DNA from: Desulfobacter postgatei 2ac9
GTDB lineage: Bacteria; Desulfobacterota; Desulfobacteria; Desulfobacterales; Desulfobacteraceae
DNA: 64,000 bases
Assembly: GCF_000233695.2 (NCBI RefSeq)
Contig: NZ_CM001488.1
Location: 3,315,453-3,379,452, forward strand
Direction of reading: 5' to 3'
Shown here one piece after another: positions 26,816 to 34,303 of the stretch; the stretch's first letter is position 1, and the number at the start of each line of letters is the position of its first letter. Under the pieces are notes generated by a model that was not told where the DNA came from, searched no databases, and saw only the letters and a list, made by a program, of their open reading frames with translations. Position numbers and translations under genes: made by a program.

Positions 26816-27046
26816 TCAAGCGGCCACACCATACTCCACAAAACCCATACTTAATCCATCAAGTTCTAGCCGGTTTAACAGGGCTTCTACATTTCTGGCC
26901 ACATCCATATCCACATATTCCTCTCCACATTGTTCACAAATCTTTGCCGGTACATTTTGAACAACAATTACTCTGCCGTTTTTCATTTCAAAAGGAAGAA
27001 TAGTTGTTCCCATCTCCATTTTTCCTTTACAAAGAGGACAATCCAT
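26816..27046 (-). CDS. YgiT-type zinc-finger antitoxin (MqsA N-terminal-like)
   Basis: 76 residues. The N-terminus has two C-x-x-C pairs (C-P-L-C near residue 3 and C-E-Q-C near 38), the zinc-binding pattern of YgiT/MqsA antitoxin N-domains. The chain ends in a short helical region. I use ATG 27046 because AGGAAAT stands before it; a frame 10 codons longer overlaps the preceding gene. It starts 4 bases after the stop of the DUF4258 gene upstream. Together they form a toxin-antitoxin pair of a common toxin-first type. Confidence 0.8.
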   Translation of the reverse strand: MDCPLCKGKMEMGTTILPFEMKNGRVIVVQNVPAKICEQCGEEYVDMDVARNVEALLNRLELDGLSMGFVEYGVAA

Positions 27047-27050
27047 GTTG

Positions 27051-27395
27051 TTATTTCCTGTTTTTGAATTGGTCATCCCACAGTTCTATTGTAGGTTCAT
27101 ACAAAGTGATAATCCAGAGCATTTCACTATTCTGATCCAAAGCCGCCACAGCATGCAGTGGCCTTCCCAATGCTGTGAAACCAAGGATCAATGCACTAGG
27201 TAAAGGATAATCGTCCTGATAATATTCTACAATTTTTGCATGCGACATAGCCTCCTTGAACTCATCTATGGATATTCTTCTTTGCCGCATCCTTAAAATA
27301 CAGTGCTTTTTCAGGGAAACCTTTTCCAAACTGACCAGCAAACGAATTTCCTGTATCCAAGTCTCAAGTTTTTTTGGTTCATATGGGAGGTCCAT
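27051..27395 (-). CDS. DUF4258 family toxin (RelE/MqsR-like fold)
   Basis: 114 residues. It has the DUF4258 pattern: K-H-C-I-L-R-M-R-Q-R-R-I-S near residue 29, then I-V-E-Y-Y-Q-D-D, P-S-A-L-I-L-G, G-R-P-L-H-A-V and I-I-T-L-Y-E-P. DUF4258 proteins are small ribonuclease-like toxins paired with YgiT-type zinc antitoxins, and such an antitoxin gene follows after 4 bases. Toxicity is inferred from the family and the pairing. The pair begins the accessory island downstream of hrpA. Confidence 0.8.
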   Translation of the reverse strand: MDLPYEPKKLETWIQEIRLLVSLEKVSLKKHCILRMRQRRISIDEFKEAMSHAKIVEYYQDDYPLPSALILGFTALGRPLHAVAALDQNSEMLWIITLYEPTIELWDDQFKNRK

Positions 27396-27632
27396 TTTTC
27401 TGACTAATCCAAGTTTAGTATTATTTCATAGTATATTGAAATCTTGCCCGATACGCAACCCCTCCAATAACGACAATCAGGAAAAATCATTTTATTAAAC
27501 GCCTCTTTTGGGCATCGAAAAGCACACTCTAAGACACTTTCAGCCCATGATTAAAGCAACACCTTTCGTTAAAACAGAAACTTATCTGGGTCCGACCCGA
27601 AAACCAGCATTCAGTATATCCCCGAATTCGTG

Positions 27633-28103
27633 TTATTTCATCAGGGCCAGGATCTCCGAGCTGTCTTTTGCTGTTTTTATGGCTTCTTTGATTTTGACAA
27701 GTGTTTTCAAATCATCAATTTTGTTCACTTCGATCATCACTGTATCAATGTCTCCCGGAAACTTGAGGGTTATTCCCAGCTCAATGGTTTCTTTGAGCCC
27801 TTCCAATTTACCTTCCAACTTCCCCCTCTCTTCGCCTTCTTTCCGAAGTTTCTCTGCCAATGTCATGATATATTCCCCCGTCTCTTTGGAGATAGCCTGC
27901 TCAGCCATCTCTTTTATTTCCTTCAAAGACAGTTCATCCTCATCCAGCACCGATGCCAGATACCAATTAACGCACCATTCCGCCATCAAAGCCAGATACG
28001 ATTGATAGTCTTGATCGCTAAAAAATGTCTGCTGTCGTCTATTTCCCCTTTCTGTGATGTGATGTGGAAAACCAGGGGCGACCGCTCTTGCCATTCGTGC
28101 CAT
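27633..28103 (-). pseudogene. Chimera: RAYT transposase N-terminus joined to Rpn-nuclease C-terminus
   Basis: An open frame of 156 codons made of two unrelated parts. Residues 1-44 match the start of REP-associated Y1 transposases (A-P-G-F-P-H-H-I-T-E-R-G-N-R-R near residue 9, then F-F-S-D-Q-D-Y-Q-S-Y), and stop before the catalytic H-x-H and Tyr. Residues 45-156 match the C-terminal part of Rpn/PD-(D/E)XK transposase-associated proteins (S-K-E-T-G-E-Y-I-M-T-L-A-E-K-L-R, then K-L-E-G repeats and L-G-I-T-L-K-F-P-G). Neither part has its catalytic site. I read it as an in-frame deletion scar. It could still be translated. Confidence 0.75.
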
Positions 28104-28167
28104 GGTAGAATGTAAACAAATGCTTTAATCTTTGTCAATAAATAAGTAAGGTGTCCGTATATTTCCG

Positions 28168-28313
28168 AGAATAATAATCCTTCAAATCAGGTTCAATAAA
28201 GCTGTCTTTGCAGATTTCAAGGGTATCAAGCCGGGCAACGTCCAGAACCTTCCCCGGCAGGTAGTTCTGCAAAAAAGACTTTGCACTGGCAAGATCGCTC
28301 CACGTTTCTCTGT
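28168..28313 (-). pseudogene. Rpn-family nuclease/transposase, N-terminal fragment
   Basis: About 48 codons with the typical beginning of Rpn proteins: E-T-W-S-D-L-A-S-A-K-S-F-L-Q-N-Y-L-P followed by L-D-T-L-E-I-C-K-D-S-F-I-E. The frame continues a few residues as an unrelated tail to a stop at 28135. The D-L-L-Y active-site region that should follow is missing. Its C-terminal counterpart lies further on in the same orientation at 27633-27971, separated by a RAYT fragment, so an Rpn gene has lost its middle. Confidence 0.7.
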
Positions 28314-28418
28314 ATACCGTTTCTTGGCCTGATACAGCCACTGCAAATAACGATGGCGATCTTTCGAGAACTTGAGAAGAAATTCCCGCTTATGGCACCG
28401 GTGAGTTATGTGCCGAAT
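28314..28418 (-). pseudogene. Second Y1/RAYT transposase N-terminal fragment
   Basis: About 35 codons reading H-I-T-H-R-C-H-K-R-E-F-L-L-K-F, then S-K-D-R-H-R-Y-L-Q-W-L-Y-Q-A-K-K-R-Y. This is the start of another branch of Y1 (IS200-like/RAYT) transposases, in which the H-H-I-T-x-R of the first beta strand is usual. It has no start codon and breaks off into the Rpn fragment at about 28314. It differs in sequence from the RAYT part at 27972-28103, so two different transposase ends are present here. Confidence 0.65.
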
Positions 28419-28721
28419 CTAGTCTGGAATAAAATGTCGATTTGCGCGGGCCAATGATATGTGTTCTACCTTAAACGGTCTCTTTTGGGGGCTAAATAAG
28501 GCTTTTAAGAGGATTTTTGAGACGTTTTTGACTCATATCCCTCATAATTCCAATTAGTTAATTTGGTCCGACTCCCAACCAATGGCATTCGGACATCACT
28601 GACTCTGACTACACATTACGCATTAGAATCGCACAAAATTTTATAGAATTTCGAGACGTCCCAAAAAAATATTTTGCAAAAAATTTAGGCTCATGTTGCG
28701 TTTTGGGGCATTATTTCTGAG
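28419..28721. other. Intergenic stretch between mosaic and hicAB
   Basis: No gene is seen. It contains an ATTT-GGTCCGACTCCC element (28561-28576) that matches the DNA at the 3' end of aroK (11564-11581), apart from one inserted base. A related GGGTCCGACCC lies at 27588-27598. These may be REP-like elements served by the RAYT family whose fragments lie alongside. Confidence 0.4.
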
Positions 28722-28742
28722 TGCAATCATTTATTGATTGCA
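28722..28742. promoter_or_regulatory. Candidate operator of hicAB
   Basis: A perfect inverted repeat, TGCAATCA - TTTAT - TGATTGCA, ends 30 bases before the hicA ATG. HicB-type antitoxins commonly bind such operators to repress their own promoter. A weaker repeat, AATAAAT/ATTTATT, lies just downstream at 28743-28765. Confidence 0.5.
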
Positions 28743-28772
28743 ATAAATGACGAATGAATTTATTATTAAAAC

Positions 28773-29027
28773 ATGAACACAAAACATCGAAAAACACAGG
28801 CCGCTATTTTTCAAGATCCGGTAAACAGCAATTTGGAATGGAAAAAGATAGAGTCTTTGTTTGTTGTCGTAGGATGTCGGGTAATAGAGGGTTCCGGTTC
28901 AAGTGTTACATTCGAAAAAGATGGCGTTAGGGCCTACTTTCATAGGCCTCACCCCGAAAAAGAGGCCCTCAAATACCGAATTAAAGCAGCACGTGAGTTT
29001 TTGATCAAGATAGGAGTGACGCCATGA
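28773..29027 (+). CDS. hicA: HicA-type toxin (mRNA interferase)
   Basis: 84 residues with a double-stranded RNA-binding-like fold. The pattern is W-K-K-I-E-S-L-F near residue 23, G-S-G-S-S-V-T-F-E near 41, then F-H-R-P-H-P at 57-62, where the His in the strand segment is the usual catalytic residue. HicA cleaves mRNA in a ribosome-independent way. No good ribosome site precedes the ATG, which may keep toxin translation low. The gene overlaps hicB by 4 bases (ATGA). Confidence 0.9.
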   Translation: MNTKHRKTQAAIFQDPVNSNLEWKKIESLFVVVGCRVIEGSGSSVTFEKDGVRAYFHRPHPEKEALKYRIKAAREFLIKIGVTP

Positions 29028-29359
29028 ACGGAATGAAATATAAAGGCTATTGTGCCAGGATAGATTTTGATCCGGAAGATAAAATTTTTGTTGGCCGGGT
29101 TATTGGTATCAATGACGTGATCAGCTTCCATGGGGAAACGGTGTCGGAGCTTGAGTCGGCTTTTGCCGAGTCGATAGATGACTATCTTTCGGCCTGTAAA
29201 AAATTAGGCCAGAAACCCAATAAAACATATTCGGGAAATCTTATGTTAAGAATCCCTGTGGATGTCCATGCTGCGGTGGCGACAGCCGCAGAAATAAAAG
29301 GGCAAAGCATCAATCAATGGGCTGCCAGGGTGCTTGAGGAGGCTGCTCACGCGCATTAA
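29024..29359 (+). CDS. hicB: HicB-type antitoxin
   Basis: 111 residues. The N-terminal HicB fold has Y-K-G-Y-C-A-R-I-D-F-D-P near residue 5, then F-V-G-R-V-I-G and F-H-G-E-T-V-S-E-L-E-S-A-F. The C-terminal ribbon-helix-helix (L-R-I-P-V-D-V-H-A-A-V near 75, then S-I-N-Q-W-A) should bind the operator. It neutralises HicA and represses the operon. The start overlaps the hicA stop, so production is coupled to the toxin. Confidence 0.92.
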   Translation: MNGMKYKGYCARIDFDPEDKIFVGRVIGINDVISFHGETVSELESAFAESIDDYLSACKKLGQKPNKTYSGNLMLRIPVDVHAAVATAAEIKGQSINQWAARVLEEAAHAH

Positions 29360-29392
29360 CACACCCGGCTTATCCTCAGAGGTTATCAACTC

Positions 29393-29428
29393 GGGCTTTT
29401 ACAAGCCCCTTCTGAATCTCTGATTCAG
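29393..29428. repeat. Two adjacent small hairpins downstream of hicB
   Basis: GGGCTT-TTAC-AAGCCC at 29393-29408 and CTGAATC-TCT-GATTCAG at 29412-29428 are both perfect. No T run follows. They may weakly terminate hicAB or be ends of a lost element. Confidence 0.4.
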
Positions 29429-29520
29429 GATGGGTAGATGTATTCTCCTTATTAATTTGAATAACACTCGATGATCCAGTTTTTTGGGATTAGACAATGT
29501 CACAATATTGGGAAATGTAA

Positions 29521-29589
29521 AGGCTGGTCAAGTCGATGGTATAATGCCAACTATTCCAGCTGATATCTCACCCATCGGTTGGCCAGCCT
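29521..29589. repeat. Long imperfect inverted repeat
   Basis: AGGCTGGTCAAGTCGATGG at 29521-29539 is mirrored at 29571-29589 with one substitution and a one-base gap, around a 31-base loop. It lies between hicB and the insertion sequence and belongs to neither. It could be a structured RNA, a small non-autonomous element or an IS end. There is no T run after it. Confidence 0.45.
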
Positions 29590-29667
29590 CCACTGAGCAG
29601 AATAAAATAAGTTTTACTTGAATACAAGGGTTCCATTGCGATATATGCTTCATTTCTGCAAATAATA

Positions 29668-31306
29668 AGTATCTGCTGATTTTCTCCTATATGAAGAAGA
29701 TAGCCTTGACCCCCTTTTAAGACCTTCATTAAAAAATCATGGTAAAAAAAGACTTGTTAGGGGTTTAGAGCGTTTTTTAAGGCAATTTCATCGTATTTTA
29801 GCCGCAATCCACCCATCTCGATGAACTGCAGGTAGTCAGATCGCTGAATAAGGGTGATCTAAATCAGCCCAGTAAGCCGAGTCTCATCAGGCTTTCTTCA
29901 CTGATTTTTTCATCATTATAGAGCTGAAGAAATTTTTTCAGGTTATACGCGGTCTGACATAAAAGAGACCAAATACGGTTTCCATCGCTTCCCTGATAAA
30001 GGCTGCAGCCAAAACCGCGAATATTTTTTGAAATTGCGATAAAGCCTTCCGTTGCAGAACGGGCTTTTTGACAAAAGTCCCGCTTCTCTTTGCCAACATC
30101 CTGGCTTTTGCCAAGAAAGATGTGTGGACAGCCTTTGGGGATTACCTGATTTAACCGGCTGCGGTAACCTTGATCCCCGATAGCATGTTCAGGAACACCT
30201 TTCATTCTTTTTTCAAACAATTGAGCTGTCCCGGGCCATAGGGTTTTATCATTAGGCTTTCCGATAAAATTTTCCATTGTAATCATAAAACCCTGTCGGT
30301 TGAACGAAAGTTGAAGTGTACTTCCAAATTCACAGCTTGGATGTTTTTTGCCTTTTTTAATCGGGCGGGAGTCCGGTTCATCAAAGGAGACAATCCGATT
30401 TGGAATATGTCTTTCGCCCCCAAGTTTTAGTGCATTCTGATCTTGGAATAACATCAGGAGAGCCAAAAGCTGCTGAGCTTTTTTTCTGTCTTGATCAGGA
30501 CCCTCAAGGCTTTTCACTATTGTTTTAAACTTCCGCAATCCAGCGGAAAATATCAAGAGAGCATCGAAAAATAAATCTTCAATTTCAGTCTTTTTTCGAT
30601 TCAAATTATATTCGCGCCGTAGCTGCCTGAGCTCCTTCCTGTCCCACCAGATAGGAATATAATACTGTCGAGCAAACTGCTCCATTTTTCTAAAGGCTTT
30701 GAAAATCAATCCGACATCTGTTGGATAAATGATGTTATCGGGCAGTACAGTGGAATCAATCAACATGCTGTCTGTATCAATTACTTTGGCAACTCTCAAT
30801 ATATTAAAAATGATTGATTCCACGGTCTCTATCCCCTTAATATCAAAACGTTTTCGCAATTTGCTCAGGTTGCTGTGATGCATGAATGTGAATAAATTTT
30901 CATCTGGGACATTGCAAAAATATTGAATATACCGATTTTCTTTGATCTGGCTAACAATCGCCCGATCACTGAGCAACCGGAGCTTTGCGGCAATAAAAAC
31001 AGCTATAATTGTTCGGATTGGAGTTCCTGTCCGTCCCGTTTTGTCACTATAATAGTGTACCAGTTTGTCTGTAATTTTTTGCCAAGGGATAATCTTACGT
31101 AAAATAACGAATGTGTTGGTTGGATCATGAATATTGTCTTTTATCCATTCTTCACTGAGAGCCTCAGAGTTTTTTTTCTATCATTTTCAATCCTTTAGTT
31201 ACAGCTTATTAACATAAGACCATTTTTTCAAATTTTTGTACAATAGAAGTAGGGTGACATTCAATAGTTTCTATAAAGCCAACAAAATAGAAAATCAGCA
31301 GATACT
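29668..31306 (-). mobile_element. Insertion sequence, 1639 bp, 18-bp perfect terminal inverted repeats
   Basis: AGTATCTGCTGATTTTCT at 29668-29685 recurs as its exact complement at 31289-31306. The single transposase gene runs leftward between them. The transposase is a DDE enzyme with an IS5/IS1182-like (DUF772) N-terminus. I see no clean target-site duplication: AATA flanks the left side and AATT the right. The bases just inside the ends otherwise look complete, so this is probably a full-length element. Confidence 0.85.
29864..31184 (-). CDS. DDE transposase with frameshift at an A8 tract
   Basis: From ATG 31184 (AAAGGA upstream) the frame reads M-I-E-K-K-L and stops. With one A fewer in the run of eight A at 31170-31177, it continues as M-I-E-K-N-S-E-A-L-S-E-E-W for about 440 residues to 29864. 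The DUF772 N-terminus includes I-I-P-W-Q and T-G-R-T-G-T-P-I-R. The catalytic D-S-T is near residue 138, G-D-Q-G-Y is near 337 and a Glu follows in A-T-E-G-F. Either the copy is frameshifted, or slippage of RNA polymerase on A8 makes the active protein, as known for some IS families. The frame from 30976 is intact but lacks the N-terminus. Confidence 0.78.
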
Positions 31307-31375
31307 AATTATACGGCAAATGTAGCCATAAACTATAAAAATGAAAAATTCTTTGAATTATTAAGGGGTAGCTAT

Positions 31376-32032
31376 ATGTTGAAAATTAAGAAAATGGTAT
31401 GTGTATTGGGACTGATTGGGACAATTATAGCTGGTCTATCATCACCAGTTTTTGCAGTTGTCATTTATGATCAGGGTCTCAGTGATACAGATAATTACGG
31501 TTTTATTAGTAATATCGGTGGAGATCTCAGCGCTGATAACTTTGTGGTCACAGACGACACCGTTCTCCAATTAATGACATGGTATGGTATGTACGGAGCG
31601 GCAGGAGCGGGTACAGTGGATAGTTTTGATATACAAATATTCGATATGGCCGGTACTGAGCTATTTGGTAAATCTTATGTTTCCAATATTGATAAATCAT
31701 ATTCCGGGTTTGATGATGCCTATGGGGAGATGATTTATCAGTATCAGGTTTCTGTTTCTGACTGGGCAGTTTCCGCCGGTTCATATCTACTTTCAATCAG
31801 TAATTCAAACACATATTTTTCCGAGTGGTACTGGGCTGATGGGCTGGGGGGAGACGGAGCGAGCTATTATTTTGATTCAGGTGCCTGGGTAGCTGAGTAT
31901 ATTGGTATTGACATGGCGTTTACTCTGGAGGGAGAGCAGGCGGTGGCACCTGCGCCGGAACCCTCCACTTTCGTGCTTTTTGCTTTTGGGACGTTAGGGA
32001 TGGCTGCATTGGGTCGTCGAGTTAAAGCATAA
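31376..32032 (+). CDS. PEP-CTERM sorting-domain exported protein
   Basis: 218 residues. An N-terminal signal peptide has a hydrophobic core ending near A-V-V-I-Y. The C-terminus carries the PEP-CTERM tripartite signal: P-E-P-S-T near residue 193, a hydrophobic segment (F-V-L-F-A-F-G-T-L-G-M-A-A-L) and a basic tail (G-R-R-V-K-A). Such proteins are cut by an exosortase (EpsH/XrtA type) and exported to the outer surface, often with exopolysaccharide. No exosortase is in the window. The middle is Asp/Ser/Tyr-rich and not recognised. A terminator follows at 32089-32120. Confidence 0.88.
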   Translation: MLKIKKMVCVLGLIGTIIAGLSSPVFAVVIYDQGLSDTDNYGFISNIGGDLSADNFVVTDDTVLQLMTWYGMYGAAGAGTVDSFDIQIFDMAGTELFGKSYVSNIDKSYSGFDDAYGEMIYQYQVSVSDWAVSAGSYLLSISNSNTYFSEWYWADGLGGDGASYYFDSGAWVAEYIGIDMAFTLEGEQAVAPAPEPSTFVLFAFGTLGMAALGRRVKA

Positions 32033-32088
32033 GTTTTTATAAGATTTTTTATCGATCAAATTCATTAATTATGGGATACAGGAATAAT

Positions 32089-32120
32089 GAGCCGGAAGAT
32101 TCTTTTTTCGGCTCTTTCTT
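32089..32120 (+). terminator. Terminator of the PEP-CTERM gene
   Basis: GAGCCG pairs with CGGCTC at 32109-32114, with a T-rich loop, followed by TTTCTT. It lies about 55 bases after the stop codon. Confidence 0.7.
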
Positions 32121-32139
32121 GTTGTGTTTGGCCTATAAT

Positions 32140-32168
32140 CGGCTCAAGGGCAGGGTGCCCTTGAGCCG
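32140..32168. repeat. Perfect 13-bp hairpin
   Basis: CGGCTCAAGGGCA, a GGG loop, and its exact complement. CTTCTTT follows, so it could be a second terminator for the PEP-CTERM gene. It repeats the CGGCTC core of the preceding terminator. Confidence 0.55.
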
Positions 32169-32454
32169 CTTCTTTCAGTGGATGCCTGGACGTTCCTGCG
32201 CTCATGGTGATTATCTTTAGTTTTTAAATTTCCGGTTCTAAATTACTGTCAGGCTTCAGATTCTCGCATCGACATGGGCACATGGGCACGGTGAATTCAC
32301 TCCGATGGCCCACGCCCGGCTTCCTTCACCCAACGGTCCGAGCGATCGGAAATCATCACCTCGGCGTTGTCCTTGATGGCCTTTTTGCTGGTCGCTTTCC
32401 AGGCTCTGTTGGTGACGCTCTCCTTGGTACTTTTCAATTCGGGAGAAGCCAGGT
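32169..32454. other. Region with possible decayed C-terminal coding fragment
   Basis: Together with the hairpins before it, the gap after the PEP-CTERM gene exceeds 300 bases. On the minus strand a frame at about 32299-32448 has protein-like, Lys/Ala-rich composition and ends in W-V-K-E-A-G-R-G-P-S-E, but it has no start and no family that I recognise. I treat it as a probable remnant. Confidence 0.25.
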
Positions 32455-32835
32455 TTAATCCAAAGAAACAATCCAATGTTCTGGAAATTTTCCTGGAACC
32501 AAAGGTGCTGCCAGGACTTTATTAATATTTTCAAGTACAACTCTGGACAGGCCGTTTAAAAAATTCAATTGCCATTCAATGCCTTCATCGGCATCTTGTT
32601 GTTCTGCCGCAATGAAAGCGGGGCCTACTGTCATAAAAGCCCAGACGGAATAATTAAAATATTGCTCGGCTCCCAATCGTTTGGAAATTTCCAAAGTCGT
32701 GTTATACGCCTTGGTTAAGAAGATAGAATAATAATCAATAAGCTCTATGAGTTCTGGTAACTTTTCAGGGAATTCAAAAGGATCTATTGCCAGTATTGTG
32801 GTGCGTACTTTATCAATATCAAATCGGTATTCCAT
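32455..32835 (-). CDS. Hypothetical protein
   Basis: 126 residues, mainly helical and acidic, without signal peptide, membrane segment or metal motif. Sequence marks are P-F-E-F-P-E-K-L-P-E-L near residue 19 and Y-S-V-W-A-F-M-T-V-G-P near 62. A weak GGA site 8 bases upstream supports the start. I do not recognise the family. It sits in the accessory island and may be an immunity-like or remnant gene, but nothing directly shows that. Confidence 0.5.
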   Translation of the reverse strand: MEYRFDIDKVRTTILAIDPFEFPEKLPELIELIDYYSIFLTKAYNTTLEISKRLGAEQYFNYSVWAFMTVGPAFIAAEQQDADEGIEWQLNFLNGLSRVVLENINKVLAAPLVPGKFPEHWIVSLD

Positions 32836-33157
32836 AAATTTTCCAAAGATTAAGGCTGTTAAGTTTCAAAATAATAAACATAATGGGCTGCAAATGTCTA
32901 TTAAACAGGATTAAAGTTTACATTCAATCTTTATTGCAAAAAGTTTAGGCCATTCAAACGCATCTGTCACGGTCGGGCTAATTTCCCGCAGGCCGGTACC
33001 AGAAAGGTGTGCAATTGACATTGCGCTGCAGGCCGGTTATATGGTCATTGCCCTGCAGATCTGTGATAACAGGGACTGGCATTCCCCGATAAATTCTAGT
33101 ATATTATCCCACTTGTTTAAATGGTCCTGGTGGGCCTTAGTATATAAAGGATAGAAT
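32836..33157. other. Intergenic stretch upstream of the M20 peptidase gene
   Basis: 322 bases without a gene. It marks the boundary between the accessory island and core genes, and should hold the promoter of the peptidase-larC-pgpA-recA run. I see no clear -35/-10 pair. Confidence 0.4.
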
Positions 33158-34303
33158 ATGATTGATGAAGAACGCCTGGGGCAGCGGTTTGCAACCCTTG
33201 CGCGGATTGATTCCGAATCCCGAAGCGAGGCCGTGATCGCAAAGGTGCTTGAAAAGGAACTGACAGACCTTGGGGCAACTGTGGTCTTTGATGAGGCCGG
33301 TGCCAAGGTCAACGGTGACTGCGGCAATCTTGTGGCCGCATTTAAAGGCAATATAGACGTTGATCCGGTAATGCTCTCCGGACATATGGACACCGTGGTG
33401 CCGGGCAAAGGGGTTAAGGTCATATTTGAGGACGGGGTCTTCAGAAGTGACGGCACCACCATCCTGGGTTCCGACGACAAATCCGCCCTTGCCGTTATCC
33501 TTGAGGTGATGCAGGTGATCAAAGATAATAACCTGCCGTGCCCCCCTGTTGAGGTGGTCATGACGGTATGTGAGGAGCAGGGGCTTTTAGGGGCCAAGAA
33601 CCTTGACTGCTCCGGGCTTAAATCAAAATTCGGATACATTCTGGACGCCGTGGACACCCGGGGTATTGTGAACCGGGCACCTGCGGCCAACAAGATCAGT
33701 GCAAAAATTTACGGCCGGGCTGCTCATGCCGGCAGTTCTCCCGAAAACGGGATTTCTGCCATTTATGCGGCATCCTGCGCCATTGCCAAGCTTGAACTGG
33801 GGCGCATTGACCAGGAGACCACCTGCAATCTTGGGCTTATTTCCGGCGGGGCTGCCACCAATATCGTGCCCGAATATGTGGAAATTCACGGTGAAGCCCG
33901 GTCCCATGATCCTGCAAAACTGGATAAGGTCACACAGGGCATTGTCTCCACTTTTAAAAATACCATGGCCGAACTTCAGGCTGGTGGGGACGGGCTTCCC
34001 CGGGTGGAAATGATTGTGAAAAATGATTTTCCCCACACCAACATCCCCGAAGATCATATGGTAATCAAGCTTGCCCAAAAAGCTGCGGCGAACCTGGGCA
34101 CCCACCTGGTCTGTAAAACAAGCGGCGGTGCGGCTGATGCCAATATCTTTTTCGGCAAAGGCATTGCCGCAGGCGTTATCGGCACAGGCATGACGGATGT
34201 CCACACCCTTAAGGAATCCATTGCACTTAAAGATATGGTCAGTTGTGCTGAACTGGTCCTTGAAATTCTTCAAATCCATGCAACAGGAAAGGCAGCGGTA
34301 TGA
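33158..34303 (+). CDS. M20-family peptidase (PepT-like)
   Basis: 381 residues of the zinc aminopeptidase/deacylase M20 family, closest in pattern to the PepT-like group. Metal and catalytic blocks are S-G-H-M-D-T-V near residue 73, L-G-S-D-D-K near 107 and C-E-E-Q-G near 141 (catalytic Glu pair). H-A-G-S-S-P near 190 belongs to the dimer domain, and a C-terminal His lies in D-V-H-T. A cytoplasmic role in peptide breakdown is likely; the substrate is unknown. AAGGATAG precedes the ATG. Its stop overlaps the larC start by 4 bases. Confidence 0.9.
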   Translation: MIDEERLGQRFATLARIDSESRSEAVIAKVLEKELTDLGATVVFDEAGAKVNGDCGNLVAAFKGNIDVDPVMLSGHMDTVVPGKGVKVIFEDGVFRSDGTTILGSDDKSALAVILEVMQVIKDNNLPCPPVEVVMTVCEEQGLLGAKNLDCSGLKSKFGYILDAVDTRGIVNRAPAANKISAKIYGRAAHAGSSPENGISAIYAASCAIAKLELGRIDQETTCNLGLISGGAATNIVPEYVEIHGEARSHDPAKLDKVTQGIVSTFKNTMAELQAGGDGLPRVEMIVKNDFPHTNIPEDHMVIKLAQKAAANLGTHLVCKTSGGAADANIFFGKGIAAGVIGTGMTDVHTLKESIALKDMVSCAELVLEILQIHATGKAAV

